Shown in pieces: positions 6,821 through 14,784 of a stretch of DNA of 27,175 bases. The notes below the pieces were generated by a model. That model saw only the letters and a list, made by a program, of their open reading frames with translations. It made no database searches and was not told the origin of the DNA. Made by a program: the position numbers and the translations under genes. The first letter of the stretch is position 1. Each line of letters starts with the position of its first letter. Location of the stretch: positions 1 through 27,175 of the forward strand of contig PNIE01000053.1 in NCBI GenBank assembly GCA_002877875.1, read 5' to 3'. Source of the DNA: Caldimicrobium thiodismutans. Its GTDB lineage: Bacteria > Desulfobacterota > Thermodesulfobacteria > Thermodesulfobacteriales > Thermodesulfobacteriaceae.

Positions 6821-8308
6821 CTATCCTAAAAATCTTCTTAAAAGCCCAGCCTCGATGATAAGAGGGGTAAGGTTTAAATAATTTTCTTTCTTTATATCCT
6901 TAATTATACTTCCTGTAATTTCTCGATGATCAAGATCAGTTTCCACCTTGAGATTAAGGCTATTAATCAAATTAAGAGCCTTTAGAATGTATTCTTTTAC
7001 TTCAGGAACAAGTTCAAGACTCTTGGGATTAAAGTATCGCATAGCTAAAGAAAGATCTATTTCGAGGTTCTTGTAAAATTCCTTTAGTTCCTTTAATTCT
7101 TCTTTATTTAGAGCCGAGAAGCCAAAGATTTCAGGGGGAAGACCTATAGAGTAACAGGCAGCACAAAAGCCAATAGCTCTCGGAAGGGTTACCCTCCCTA
7201 CTTGTCGAGAATAACCAAAAAGACCTACATGAAGCTTTCTCATTCTTCTTTTGGGAACAAAACGGGAAATTAAATTAATGAGAGGAGCTATTTTTTCCAC
7301 AATTCTTTGATACTCTTCCGAGGTTTTTTCAATAAACTTTAAAGCTCGTTTTTCGTCAAAATCCTCTATAGGGTATCTTACAAAATTTTTAAGTCTTTTT
7401 ATAGCTGTAATGACATCTTCAATAGGATTATCATACTTGAAGGCTGATTGTACAGTAAAGGTTTCTACGCAGGGATATTCAGAGAGGACATAATCTACAG
7501 TATAGGGAGAGAGATTCCCTCTAAAAGGGGGAGAGCCTGCCCCCAGTATGGGAAAAAACTCCTTTTCAATCTCTTGAGAAAGTTTGTTAAGTTTGAACAA
7601 GGCAATTTTGTTAGCAAGAACAGCAGCTACTACTCCATAATTCAAAGCCGGATCAGATCTTGCAAGAAAAACCCTTAAATAGGACTCTTCTTTATCCTTT
7701 AAGAAATCCCTTAGGATTTCATCTGCTTTAAGCATATAAGAAACATCTTCAAAAAGGGGTATTACATTTATTTTTTCTGGAAGAAAATCTCCTACCCATT
7801 CAGCTACAGTAATTGAGCCAGGATAAATAGCTTGATGTTGTTTACCTGAAATAAAATTTCTATAAAAGTAATATACTCTGTTTAGGTCCTCAGAAGAGGT
7901 TGTCATAGGTAAAATTACTTCAAAAATGGGGGGAGGAGGATTATCCCCATAAAAAAGCTTGGCTGCATCCATCGAACGGGGAATACTTTCTAAGGCTTCA
8001 ACTAAAATTTTGGCCTCTTCTCTCTCTACCGCAGGATTGGGAACTCTTAGAGTCAGAAAAACTTCTTCTCCTAAGCGTTTTTTCTTAAAAAAGTAGGGAT
8101 ATTTAGTTAAGAGTTTTTTTACTACGAAGTCATCTACCTCTTTTCCCTCGCTATCCCACATCTGTTCATCACAGCCTAAATGGGAAAAGGCATAATAGGC
8201 CTCTTGAATTTCGTCCTCTCCTGACATATCAGGAGTTTCAGCAAAAAAGGGGAGAGAAACATTATCGGGATGCTGAGTAGACATAATCTTAGGAATTTTG
8301 GGTAACAT
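6821..8308 (-). CDS. ppcA: Archaeal-type phosphoenolpyruvate carboxylase
   Basis: Carboxylates PEP with bicarbonate to oxaloacetate, feeding anaplerosis. At 495 residues it is the short archaeal-type (PpcA) form, not the roughly 900-residue bacterial PPC. The N-terminus KIPKIMSTQHPDNVSLPFFAE and the stretch FSHLGCDEQMWDSEGKEVD (42-60) are hallmarks of PpcA. Other conserved blocks include LRVPNPAVEREEA, ARSDPALNYG and GFCAACYSIGLPPEIFG. The start ATG has a perfect AAGGAGGT ribosome binding site. It lies 32 nt downstream of the HIT gene in the same unit. This enzyme type is mostly archaeal with sporadic bacterial occurrences; transfer is an inference. Confidence 0.95.
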   Translation of the reverse strand: MLPKIPKIMSTQHPDNVSLPFFAETPDMSGEDEIQEAYYAFSHLGCDEQMWDSEGKEVDDFVVKKLLTKYPYFFKKKRLGEEVFLTLRVPNPAVEREEAKILVEALESIPRSMDAAKLFYGDNPPPPIFEVILPMTTSSEDLNRVYYFYRNFISGKQHQAIYPGSITVAEWVGDFLPEKINVIPLFEDVSYMLKADEILRDFLKDKEESYLRVFLARSDPALNYGVVAAVLANKIALFKLNKLSQEIEKEFFPILGAGSPPFRGNLSPYTVDYVLSEYPCVETFTVQSAFKYDNPIEDVITAIKRLKNFVRYPIEDFDEKRALKFIEKTSEEYQRIVEKIAPLINLISRFVPKRRMRKLHVGLFGYSRQVGRVTLPRAIGFCAACYSIGLPPEIFGFSALNKEELKELKEFYKNLEIDLSLAMRYFNPKSLELVPEVKEYILKALNLINSLNLKVETDLDHREITGSIIKDIKKENYLNLTPLIIEAGLLRRFLG

Positions 8309-8340
8309 AATTACCTCCTTATTTAGAGGAGAATAAATTA

Positions 8341-8832
8341 TTATTTTAAATTGTCAAAGTGGGGTTTTAACAATTCGTATACTTTTAGATAATGTTGAGA
8401 GGCTAGTCTCACATCATCGAGGATGCAAAGAAAATTAACATCTCCTTCCCAGCGGGGGACAATCTGAAGATGAAGATGTTCAGGATATCCAGCTCCAGCA
8501 ACCTTTCCAAGATTAAAGCCCACATTGAATCCATCAGGCTTTAAAATATTTTTAAGAATTTTAAGGCTCTCCTGGGTCATCTTCATTAAGGCTAAGGCTT
8601 CTTCCTCGGTTAAATCTTCAAGCTCAGCTATATGTCTTATAGGAGAAATAAGTAGATGCCCTGTATTGTAAGGAAATTTATTTAACATGACCATAACTAA
8701 ATCATCTTGATAAAGAATTGGCCTAACTTCTGGAGGAAGCTTCTCTTTGGGTGGACAAAAAATACAACCCTTCTCCTTTTTCCCACTGACATATTCCCCT
8801 CTCCAGGGAGCCCATAAAATACGCCTTTCCAT
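8341..8832 (-). CDS. HIT-family nucleotide phosphorylase/hydrolase (Ap4A phosphorylase-like)
   Basis: A 163-residue histidine-triad protein. The N-terminus RILWAPWRGEYV and the CIFC pair (Cys23, Cys26, probably zinc-binding) are typical of the HIT branch related to mycobacterial Ap4A phosphorylase. The triad reads H119-L-H121-L-Q123 rather than His-x-His-x-His. The terminal Gln recalls the HxHxQ of fungal Ap4A phosphorylases and GalT enzymes, so nucleotidyl transfer or phosphorolysis of dinucleoside polyphosphates is likely. It precedes ppcA by 32 nt and has TAGGAT upstream of the ATG. Exact substrate unknown. Confidence 0.87.
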   Translation of the reverse strand: MERRILWAPWRGEYVSGKKEKGCIFCPPKEKLPPEVRPILYQDDLVMVMLNKFPYNTGHLLISPIRHIAELEDLTEEEALALMKMTQESLKILKNILKPDGFNVGFNLGKVAGAGYPEHLHLQIVPRWEGDVNFLCILDDVRLASQHYLKVYELLKPHFDNLK

Positions 8833-8853
8833 AGTGATCCTACCAACAAGAAG

Positions 8854-8859
8854 ATTATA
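8854..8859 (-). promoter_or_regulatory. Candidate -10 box for the HIT-ppcA unit
   Basis: A perfect TATAAT on the minus strand (8859-8854) lies 21 nt before the HIT ATG, leaving room for a short leader with TAGGAT as ribosome binding site. No good -35 is visible at 16-18 nt, so this is tentative. Confidence 0.35.
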
Positions 8860-8904
8860 AAAAAAGTATAACCTACTTTTTAAGTTTTAAAAGTCCTTGT
8901 AATA

Positions 8905-8913
8905 TGATATAAT
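8905..8913 (+). promoter_or_regulatory. Extended -10 promoter of the flippase-lpxK operon
   Basis: TGA followed by TATAAT (8905-8913) is an extended -10 element. The -35 region is weak (T/A-rich around 8885-8890), as is common for extended -10 promoters. The -10 ends 9 nt before the ATG at 8923 and no Shine-Dalgarno is present, again predicting a leaderless mRNA. Confidence 0.55.
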
Positions 8914-8922
8914 GCACTGGCA

Positions 8923-9879
8923 ATGTTAAGAAATCTTTTAATAGGCTTAATTTTGCTCATAATCATTCTTGGTCTTTCCTTTACTTATCTAGCTATAAAA
9001 TATTTCCCCAAAGATCTTTGGAGGGTTTTATTAACCCTTGAAAAAAGACATCTTTTTAATGCTTTCTTTTTTCTTTTCCTCTTTCATACCTTTGACACCT
9101 TAAGAGTGATGCTTCTTGCAAGGGCTTTGAAGGTTAGATATTCATTTGGATATGGCTACCTTGTCTCTTTTGTCAATACCTTTGGGGCCACTGTAACCCC
9201 TGCCCATATAGGAGGAGAAATCCTCCCTCTCTATACCCTTACTAGAAAAAATGGCCAGTTTTATCAGATCCTTACTATAATTACTATGAAAGGCTTTTCA
9301 GGTTTTTTTTTCTATTTAATCTTCTTTCCTTTAACCTTAAAAAGCCTATGGGAGGATCCACGCAAAGCCAAAGAATTCCTTGCTATTGCTGGAACACTCT
9401 TAATAATCTCCTTTATTATGTACCTTTTATATCTTTTCATGAGTAAGAAAGAAGAATTATTTAAACAAAATTATATAAAAAAACTAAAAACTACTCTTTT
9501 TCGTTATATAATTACTTGTAAAGCTTTTTTTAAGACTCAAAAAAAGATTTTTTTTCTAGCTCTTATCTTCAGCTTTTTTATGTATTTTTGTTACTTGCTT
9601 GAAGGGGTCTTTTTAGTTAAGGCCTTTAATCCTGAAGCCAAAGCATCAGATGTTTTTTTAGATCAACTTCCTCTTCTTTATGCCATTTTTATAAGTCCTA
9701 CTCCAGGAGGAAGTGGAGTAGGGGAGTTTGGAGCCCTTCCTATTTTTTCTGCCTACCTTCCAGAAGAAAATCTCGGACTTTTCGTGATCCTCTGGAGAAT
9801 CTTAAGCCAATACCTTTCTGCCTGCATTGGGGGTTTTATCTTCTTGATCTTTCTCATTAAAGATTTACGAGGAAAATGA
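8923..9879 (+). CDS. LPG synthase TM-like (flippase-like) integral membrane protein
   Basis: A 318-residue inner-membrane protein with about seven or eight hydrophobic segments (for example 5-27, 43-58, 114-138, 152-172, 208-233, 248-258, 283-313). The conserved GATVTPAHIGGE (88-99) and SPTPGGSGVGE (258-268) identify the lysylphosphatidylglycerol synthase TM / UPF0104 family. Members are thought to flip or bind lipids, often near lipid or glycan genes; the soluble aminoacyl-transferase domain of MprF is absent. The stop overlaps the lpxK start as ATGA. The position before lpxK suggests an envelope-lipid role, which is inference. Confidence 0.82.
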   Translation: MLRNLLIGLILLIIILGLSFTYLAIKYFPKDLWRVLLTLEKRHLFNAFFFLFLFHTFDTLRVMLLARALKVRYSFGYGYLVSFVNTFGATVTPAHIGGEILPLYTLTRKNGQFYQILTIITMKGFSGFFFYLIFFPLTLKSLWEDPRKAKEFLAIAGTLLIISFIMYLLYLFMSKKEELFKQNYIKKLKTTLFRYIITCKAFFKTQKKIFFLALIFSFFMYFCYLLEGVFLVKAFNPEAKASDVFLDQLPLLYAIFISPTPGGSGVGEFGALPIFSAYLPEENLGLFVILWRILSQYLSACIGGFIFLIFLIKDLRGK

Positions 9880-10823
9880 TTCTTGATTATCTTAATCCCT
9901 ACTTCTGGCTTGTAAGTTTTAGAAATTTTTTATACGATCATAAATTTTTCCTTTCTCCAAAGAAACCTCCTATTCCAGTAATTTCAATAGGAAATCTATC
10001 TTCCGGAGGAACAGGAAAAACAAGTCTTGTAAGATTCCTTGCTGATTATTTATCTAAAAAAATCCATGTGGGAATACTTCTTAGGGGCTATAAAAGGAAA
10101 AGTAAAGGTTATTTTATAGTTCTAAAACAGGGAGAAATCTTTGCTTCTCTTGATGAAGCTGGGGATGAAGCTTTTATGCTTTCCTTTCTTTTCCAGGGAA
10201 ATCCCAGGGTAAGCGTATCTGTCTGTGAAAAACGAGTTTTAGGGGCTGAGAAGATGTATCAGGAATTAGGGGTTGAACTCCTACTCCTGGATGATGCCTT
10301 TCAGCACAGAAGGATCGGAAGAGACCTTGATCTTCTGCTATTAAAAAAACAGGATCTTTCAGACAAACTTCTTCCTTTTGGATTATTAAGAGAGCCACTT
10401 AGTTCGATTAAAAGGGCTGACGCTATAATTCTTGCCTATCAAGAAATTTATCCCTTTGAGTTTTTTTATGAGAATAAGAAAGTTTTCAAGATGTATAGGA
10501 AAAATTTTAGGATTTTTGATTTTCAGAGAAAAGAGCTCTCAAAGGAGTTCCCCTCTTCTTTTATTGCTTTTTCGGGGCTTGGATTTAACGAACAATTTAG
10601 AAAAATCCTTGAAAATCTATCTATACCTGTAAAAAAATTCATTTCCCTTCCAGACCATTATGATTACAAGAATTTTCCTCTTGATCCCAAGGAGAACTAT
10701 CTAACTACCCTTAAAGATTTTATAAAACTTCAACCGAAGCCCAATCTCTATTATCTTGATTTTGAAATAGAGATACCAGGGCTACTTGAATTTATTGCAA
10801 AAAGCTTAGATCTTGAGTTTTGA
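9876..10823 (+). CDS. lpxK: Tetraacyldisaccharide 4'-kinase (lipid A)
   Basis: Phosphorylates the 4' position of the lipid A disaccharide at the inner membrane using ATP. The hydrophobic N-terminus (8-20) is the usual membrane contact. The Walker A motif SSGGTGKTS is at 42-50 and the family signature LLLDDAFQHRR at 136-146. LLRGYKRKSKGY (68-79) and DEAGDEAFML (93-102) are also characteristic. Length, 315 residues, is normal. It overlaps the flippase-like gene by 4 nt. It implies that the organism makes lipid A and so has an LPS outer membrane; no other lpx gene is in the window. Confidence 0.94.
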   Translation: MILDYLNPYFWLVSFRNFLYDHKFFLSPKKPPIPVISIGNLSSGGTGKTSLVRFLADYLSKKIHVGILLRGYKRKSKGYFIVLKQGEIFASLDEAGDEAFMLSFLFQGNPRVSVSVCEKRVLGAEKMYQELGVELLLLDDAFQHRRIGRDLDLLLLKKQDLSDKLLPFGLLREPLSSIKRADAIILAYQEIYPFEFFYENKKVFKMYRKNFRIFDFQRKELSKEFPSSFIAFSGLGFNEQFRKILENLSIPVKKFISLPDHYDYKNFPLDPKENYLTTLKDFIKLQPKPNLYYLDFEIEIPGLLEFIAKSLDLEF

Positions 10824-10873
10824 TAAAATTTGATTATGATTTACCTTGGGATTAACCGAGGAGTCCTCTGATT

Positions 10874-11290
10874 ATGCAAAATCAACCTGTGGCAAGGAAG
10901 CCTGTTTTGTTTCAACTACCAACAGGGCTTTATCTTGGGATGGTCTGTTATAATCCCCTTTACGAAAATTTGCAGTTTGTGCTTGAAAAAAAGGAGTTTT
11001 TTGAGGTTGAGTGGCCAGCCCTTATGATTTCTCAGGAAAAGGGTCTCTTTCCAGTTTTAATCGGGCTTCCCCATATTACCGTTCAGCGCACCCAAATTCT
11101 TTGGTATGCTACACACATCCCTGCCGAGCTTCTGAGGCAATATCAAGCCTTTTTACCTTATCCTTCAGGGGAGACAGTTCTTCCCCCAAAGGAGGATACC
11201 ATAAAATCTTCCTCCAAAGTCTCTACTAAAAAGACTGAGGAAAAGATTATTCCTTTTCCACTTAAAAAAGAACCAAGTGATATATCCTAA
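10874..11290 (+). CDS. Conserved-looking small protein, function not recognised
   Basis: A 138-residue soluble protein I do not recognise. Residues 9-95 look beta-rich and globular, with alternating hydrophobic strands (PVLFQLPTGLYLGMV, FFEVEWPALMIS, FPVLIGLPHITVQRTQILWYA). Residues 96-138 are a Pro/Ser/Thr/Lys-rich, probably disordered tail. There is no signal peptide or membrane segment. The strand pattern is loosely like small single-domain beta-barrel proteins, but this is not a family assignment. A GAGGAG (10859-10864) lies 9 nt before the ATG. It sits between lpxK and rpe, overlapping rpe by 1 nt, so it is very likely translated. Confidence 0.75.
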   Translation: MQNQPVARKPVLFQLPTGLYLGMVCYNPLYENLQFVLEKKEFFEVEWPALMISQEKGLFPVLIGLPHITVQRTQILWYATHIPAELLRQYQAFLPYPSGETVLPPKEDTIKSSSKVSTKKTEEKIIPFPLKKEPSDIS

Positions 11291-11967
11291 TGATGAACTT
11301 TAAACTCCCCGAAAGAAGGCCTCTTATTGCACCCTCCCTTCTTTCAGCTGATTTTTCACGATTAAAAGAGGAAGTTAAAGCTGTTGAAGAGGCAGGGGCT
11401 GATCTTCTTCATCTGGATGTTATGGATGGCCTTTTTGTTCCTAATTTAACCTTTGGTCCTCTTGTAATTTCCGCTATTCGGCCCCATACTAAACTTCCCT
11501 TTGATGTCCATCTTATGATAGTTCAGCCTGAAAGATATTTAAAACACTTTGCTGAAGCTGGGGCTGATTTAATCTGTGTGCATGCTGAAGCTACAGCGCA
11601 TCTTCATAGAGCTATAACTCAGATTAAAGAATTGGGGAAGCTTGCTGGTGTTTCCCTTAATCCCCATACTCCACCTGAGATCCTTGATTATGTCCTTGAG
11701 CTCCTTGATTTTGTGCTTGTTATGACTGTAAATCCTGGTTTTGGAGGTCAAAAGTTCATCCCCCAGTGTCTCTCTAAGATTGAAAAGCTCAAAAACACTA
11801 TCGTAAAGAGGGGATTAAATACTCTCATCGAGGTTGATGGGGGTATTAATGAAAAAACTTCTCAACTTGTTATTTCAGCAGGGGCAGATATTTTAGTTGC
11901 AGGCTCATATATCTTTGAAAAGGAAGATTACAGAGAGGCTATCTCAATTTTAAGATCTCCCACATAA
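11290..11967 (+). CDS. rpe: Ribulose-phosphate 3-epimerase
   Basis: Interconverts ribulose-5-phosphate and xylulose-5-phosphate in the pentose phosphate pathway. Signatures: IAPSLLSADF (13-22), LHLDVMDGLFVPN (40-52, with metal-binding His and the acid/base Asp), FDVHLMI (71-77), MTVNPGFGGQ (144-153) and EVDGGIN (180-186). The 225-residue length is standard. Two ATG codons in tandem (11290, 11293) are possible starts; either gives the same domain. The 3' end overlaps the convergent pgsA-like gene by 29 nt. Confidence 0.95.
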   Translation: MMNFKLPERRPLIAPSLLSADFSRLKEEVKAVEEAGADLLHLDVMDGLFVPNLTFGPLVISAIRPHTKLPFDVHLMIVQPERYLKHFAEAGADLICVHAEATAHLHRAITQIKELGKLAGVSLNPHTPPEILDYVLELLDFVLVMTVNPGFGGQKFIPQCLSKIEKLKNTIVKRGLNTLIEVDGGINEKTSQLVISAGADILVAGSYIFEKEDYREAISILRSPT

Positions 11968-12862
11968 TTTTCAAACTCTTCAAACCATCTCTGTAAAGGC
12001 TAAAAAGTAAAACACCAAAGAGGCTATAATAGAGCCTTCCAGTAAAAAAGGCCTCAAAAGAAATAAGAAGAAGGAGAAAAACTATTAGTAGAGATTCTTC
12101 TTGGGCGTGAAGGGGAGAAGTTCTTGCAAGGGCCTTTCTAAAAAAATAAAAGGAAAGGGTAACCTGAATTATCCAAAAAAGCTTTCCTGCGTAAGGAAAG
12201 ATCAAAAGAAGGGTTATGCTAAAGTTTAAGGATAAAAGGGATTTTCCCAAGGCTTGGGGTTCAATTTTAAGGCGAGAGAGGGCTCTTTTTACCCGATAAA
12301 AGTAAGGAAAAGCAGAAAGATAACTAAAAATGGCAAGGCCATAAAGCATATAATGAAACACTTCTATATATTTTTTATTAAAGATACTTACCAAAACGGT
12401 TATTCCTGCAAGACTCATTTGAAAAAAAGTTTTCCATCGGGCCAGGTTGGTAACTTTCATTTCTTCAGGGAACCAACTTCTAAGAAAAGCTACAAGAATT
12501 TCTCTTGAAAGAAGGAGGGCACAAGGAAGATAAGGAAAGTACCCCATATAAACCAAGGTAAGATAAACTACAGTGACAAAAATCTTGTCAGAGATTGGGT
12601 CAAGCATTGAGCCAAGGGTTGTAACTTTTTTTTGCCTTCTTGCAAGAACTCCATCAATGTAATCAGTAAAGCCAAGTAGAGAGCCAAGGCTTACTGAAAA
12701 AATTTTGGCAAGATAGCTCTCAAAAAAAAGAAGGGCACAAGGAAGAGGTAAAAGGAGAATTCTTAAAAGGGTGATTCTGTTAGGGGTAAAAGAAGCCAAA
12801 AATCCCTTTTCTTCCTTTGGCAGAGGCTTTTCTAACTCAAGTTCCGAAGTTCCTTGAGACAT
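11939..12862 (-). CDS. CDP-alcohol phosphatidyltransferase, PgsA-like with a C-terminal membrane extension
   Basis: Membrane enzyme of the family that joins CDP-diacylglycerol to an alcohol, most often glycerol-3-phosphate (PgsA). The N-terminal TPNRITLLRI (26-35) and the full signature of spaced residues D67, D70, G71, A74-R75, G84, D88 and D92 are intact, so it should be active. Typical PgsA has about 180-200 residues; here about 100 extra, largely hydrophobic residues (roughly 205-307) add more membrane segments. ATG 12862 overlaps the transglutaminase gene by 31 nt. A TTG at 12799 after AAGGAAGAAAAGGG would shorten the N-terminus by 21 residues and is a real alternative. The 3' end overlaps rpe by 29 nt. 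The alcohol substrate is not certain. Confidence 0.85.
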   Translation of the reverse strand: MSQGTSELELEKPLPKEEKGFLASFTPNRITLLRILLLPLPCALLFFESYLAKIFSVSLGSLLGFTDYIDGVLARRQKKVTTLGSMLDPISDKIFVTVVYLTLVYMGYFPYLPCALLLSREILVAFLRSWFPEEMKVTNLARWKTFFQMSLAGITVLVSIFNKKYIEVFHYMLYGLAIFSYLSAFPYFYRVKRALSRLKIEPQALGKSLLSLNFSITLLLIFPYAGKLFWIIQVTLSFYFFRKALARTSPLHAQEESLLIVFLLLLISFEAFFTGRLYYSLFGVLLFSLYRDGLKSLKIMWEILKLR

Positions 12863-14784
12863 CTCTTAAGCTCTGAGATAACCATTTTATCAAAAGGTTT
12901 GTCTTTATAATAATACTCGCTATAGATTTTGGCAAACTTTAAAGCCCTATTTTTTAAAGCTTCATCCCTTAATTTTTCTATAAGCTCAAAGATCCCTTCA
13001 TTTTCTCTCTTTACATAGCCCCTTTTCTTAAGCTCCTTGAAAAAGGCTCTAAGAAGTCTTTTTTCCTTTGGCTCAAAAAGAGTTCTTCCATATTTAAGAA
13101 AAAAGAAAAGCCCAAGAAGTATTAAGAAAAAAATAACCAAGAGCTTTTTCTCTTTTAACCCCGATTTAAAATTAAAATCTTTAAAGGGCTTTTCCTCTCT
13201 TAAGGTTAATTTTTCTCTTAAGATTTCATAAAATTTCTTTTGTTTTTGGTAATTATAATCAAGAATAAGTTTGGTGTAGTAGTGATTCAGAAGGTCATAG
13301 TAAAGCCTTAAAGTTTCAAGTATTCCTTTTTTTCTGATAAGCATTTCGTAAGAAAAACCAGGTGTAGGATCAATTCTTACCCAGCTTCCCTGAAGATAGG
13401 CCTCAACCCAGGAATGGGCAAATCTCTCCTCTACGAGATAATATCCTCCTTGAGGATTATAGATAGCCCCTCTGTATCCCCCTATAACCCTTGAGGGTAT
13501 CCCATTTAATCTTAAGAGAAGAGCGGTTGTTCCTGCAAAATATTCACAATTTCCTCTCTTTACCTTAAAGAGGAAATTTTCCAAGGCTTTTTCTCCAAGA
13601 GGAAGTGAAGAGAGACTATATTGAAATCCCTCTTTTTTAAAGTAGTTAAGGATATTTTCCAGGGTTTCCCTATCATTTTTACCTTTAAGTTTTTCTGCAA
13701 GCTTCTTTATACTTTCGCTAACCTCAGGAACTTGAAGATATTTTACGAGAAAGGCCTCAGGTTCTTGCTTATAGAAGACTTCAGAGCCTATTTCGGTGAA
13801 ATAGAGCTCGTATTTAACAGGGTAGTTAAGGGGCTCAGCGCTTTTAACTATTCCATCCTGATAATGTCTTAAGGGAAAGGAAGCCTTTATGTAGAGTTTC
13901 CTTTCTAAGAAGGGAAGGTAATCTTGCTGCCCTGAAAGAAGATAAAATGTTGCCTTTTTAGCTGGGCCTTTTTGGGCTCTTAAAGGATTTTCTTCCTCTT
14001 TACTTACCGTTCTTTTCCAGGTTCTTCCATCAAAATAGTCAAAGGCGATGACTTTGAAATAAAGCTCTTTAGGATCGGGTTTATAATTTTTTTCAAAGAT
14101 AATTCTTAAAACAGGGGCTGAACTTTCTTGAATTTCTGAAAAGGAGCCCAATCTGATTTTATCAGTAAAACCCGTTTTAGCCCTTTCTTTTTCAATACCT
14201 AAGGTAAAAAGGGGAACCTGGAGTCTTGGTAGTCCAAGAAAAAAAACTATGGAAAGAATAAAGCTTAGGAAAAGAAGGGCTCCAAAGGAGAAGATGATAG
14301 CTTTAATTTCTTCTCCTGTAAGTATGGAGACTTCGCCTTCTTCCATATATAGATGAAGAAAAAGGGCATAACCGAAATAGATAAAACTTAGAGCAAGAAT
14401 TAAAAAGAAAGAAAGCTCTGCATAGTAAAAACTTGCTCCACAGAGAATAAGGAATTCGAGAAGATAAATCTGGAGGTAATCTCTTAGGGTTTTATTTTCA
14501 AGAAATTTCAGAGAAAGAAGGAGAAAAAGAGTCTCTAAGGCCTTTTCAAGAAAGTTTGTAAGACTTACTGTGAGAAAAAAGATCAAAATAAAGGAAAGTC
14601 CAAGAAGGTTTATCAAAAATCTTGGAGGATGCCAATTTTTTTTCTCAAAAAGTAAAGAAGGGATTAAAAGGAAAAAAAAGACAAGATAAATTTCTTTGGC
14701 AAGGATATTAAAGAGGACAGAAAGGGGAAAAAGGAGGCTTCCGTAAAGAATAGATATTTCAAGAGTTTTTCTTTTAAAACTCAT
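12832..14784 (-). CDS. TgpA-like membrane transglutaminase (DUF3488 family)
   Basis: A 650-residue membrane protein. The N-terminal 190 residues hold about six membrane segments. A soluble, presumably periplasmic part follows with a papain-like transglutaminase core. Its Cys-His-Asp triad is complete: Cys413 in RGNCEYFAG, His457 in FAHSWVEAY and Asp472 in RIDPTPG. One more membrane helix lies near 550-570, followed by a charged cytosolic tail. This is the TgpA architecture (DUF3488, transglutaminase, DUF4129-like tail), usually found with DUF58 and a MoxR ATPase. It overlaps the DUF58 gene by 4 nt. The natural substrate of this family is largely unknown. Confidence 0.9.
   Translation of the reverse strand: MSFKRKTLEISILYGSLLFPLSVLFNILAKEIYLVFFFLLIPSLLFEKKNWHPPRFLINLLGLSFILIFFLTVSLTNFLEKALETLFLLLSLKFLENKTLRDYLQIYLLEFLILCGASFYYAELSFFLILALSFIYFGYALFLHLYMEEGEVSILTGEEIKAIIFSFGALLFLSFILSIVFFLGLPRLQVPLFTLGIEKERAKTGFTDKIRLGSFSEIQESSAPVLRIIFEKNYKPDPKELYFKVIAFDYFDGRTWKRTVSKEEENPLRAQKGPAKKATFYLLSGQQDYLPFLERKLYIKASFPLRHYQDGIVKSAEPLNYPVKYELYFTEIGSEVFYKQEPEAFLVKYLQVPEVSESIKKLAEKLKGKNDRETLENILNYFKKEGFQYSLSSLPLGEKALENFLFKVKRGNCEYFAGTTALLLRLNGIPSRVIGGYRGAIYNPQGGYYLVEERFAHSWVEAYLQGSWVRIDPTPGFSYEMLIRKKGILETLRLYYDLLNHYYTKLILDYNYQKQKKFYEILREKLTLREEKPFKDFNFKSGLKEKKLLVIFFLILLGLFFFLKYGRTLFEPKEKRLLRAFFKELKKRGYVKRENEGIFELIEKLRDEALKNRALKFAKIYSEYYYKDKPFDKMVISELKRCLKELRNLS

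Noticed and set aside
10836..10871. 11-codon upstream frame ending 2 nt before the unrecognised small gene
   Set aside because: It has no ribosome binding site and no regulatory codon pattern; the short gap alone makes such frames common.
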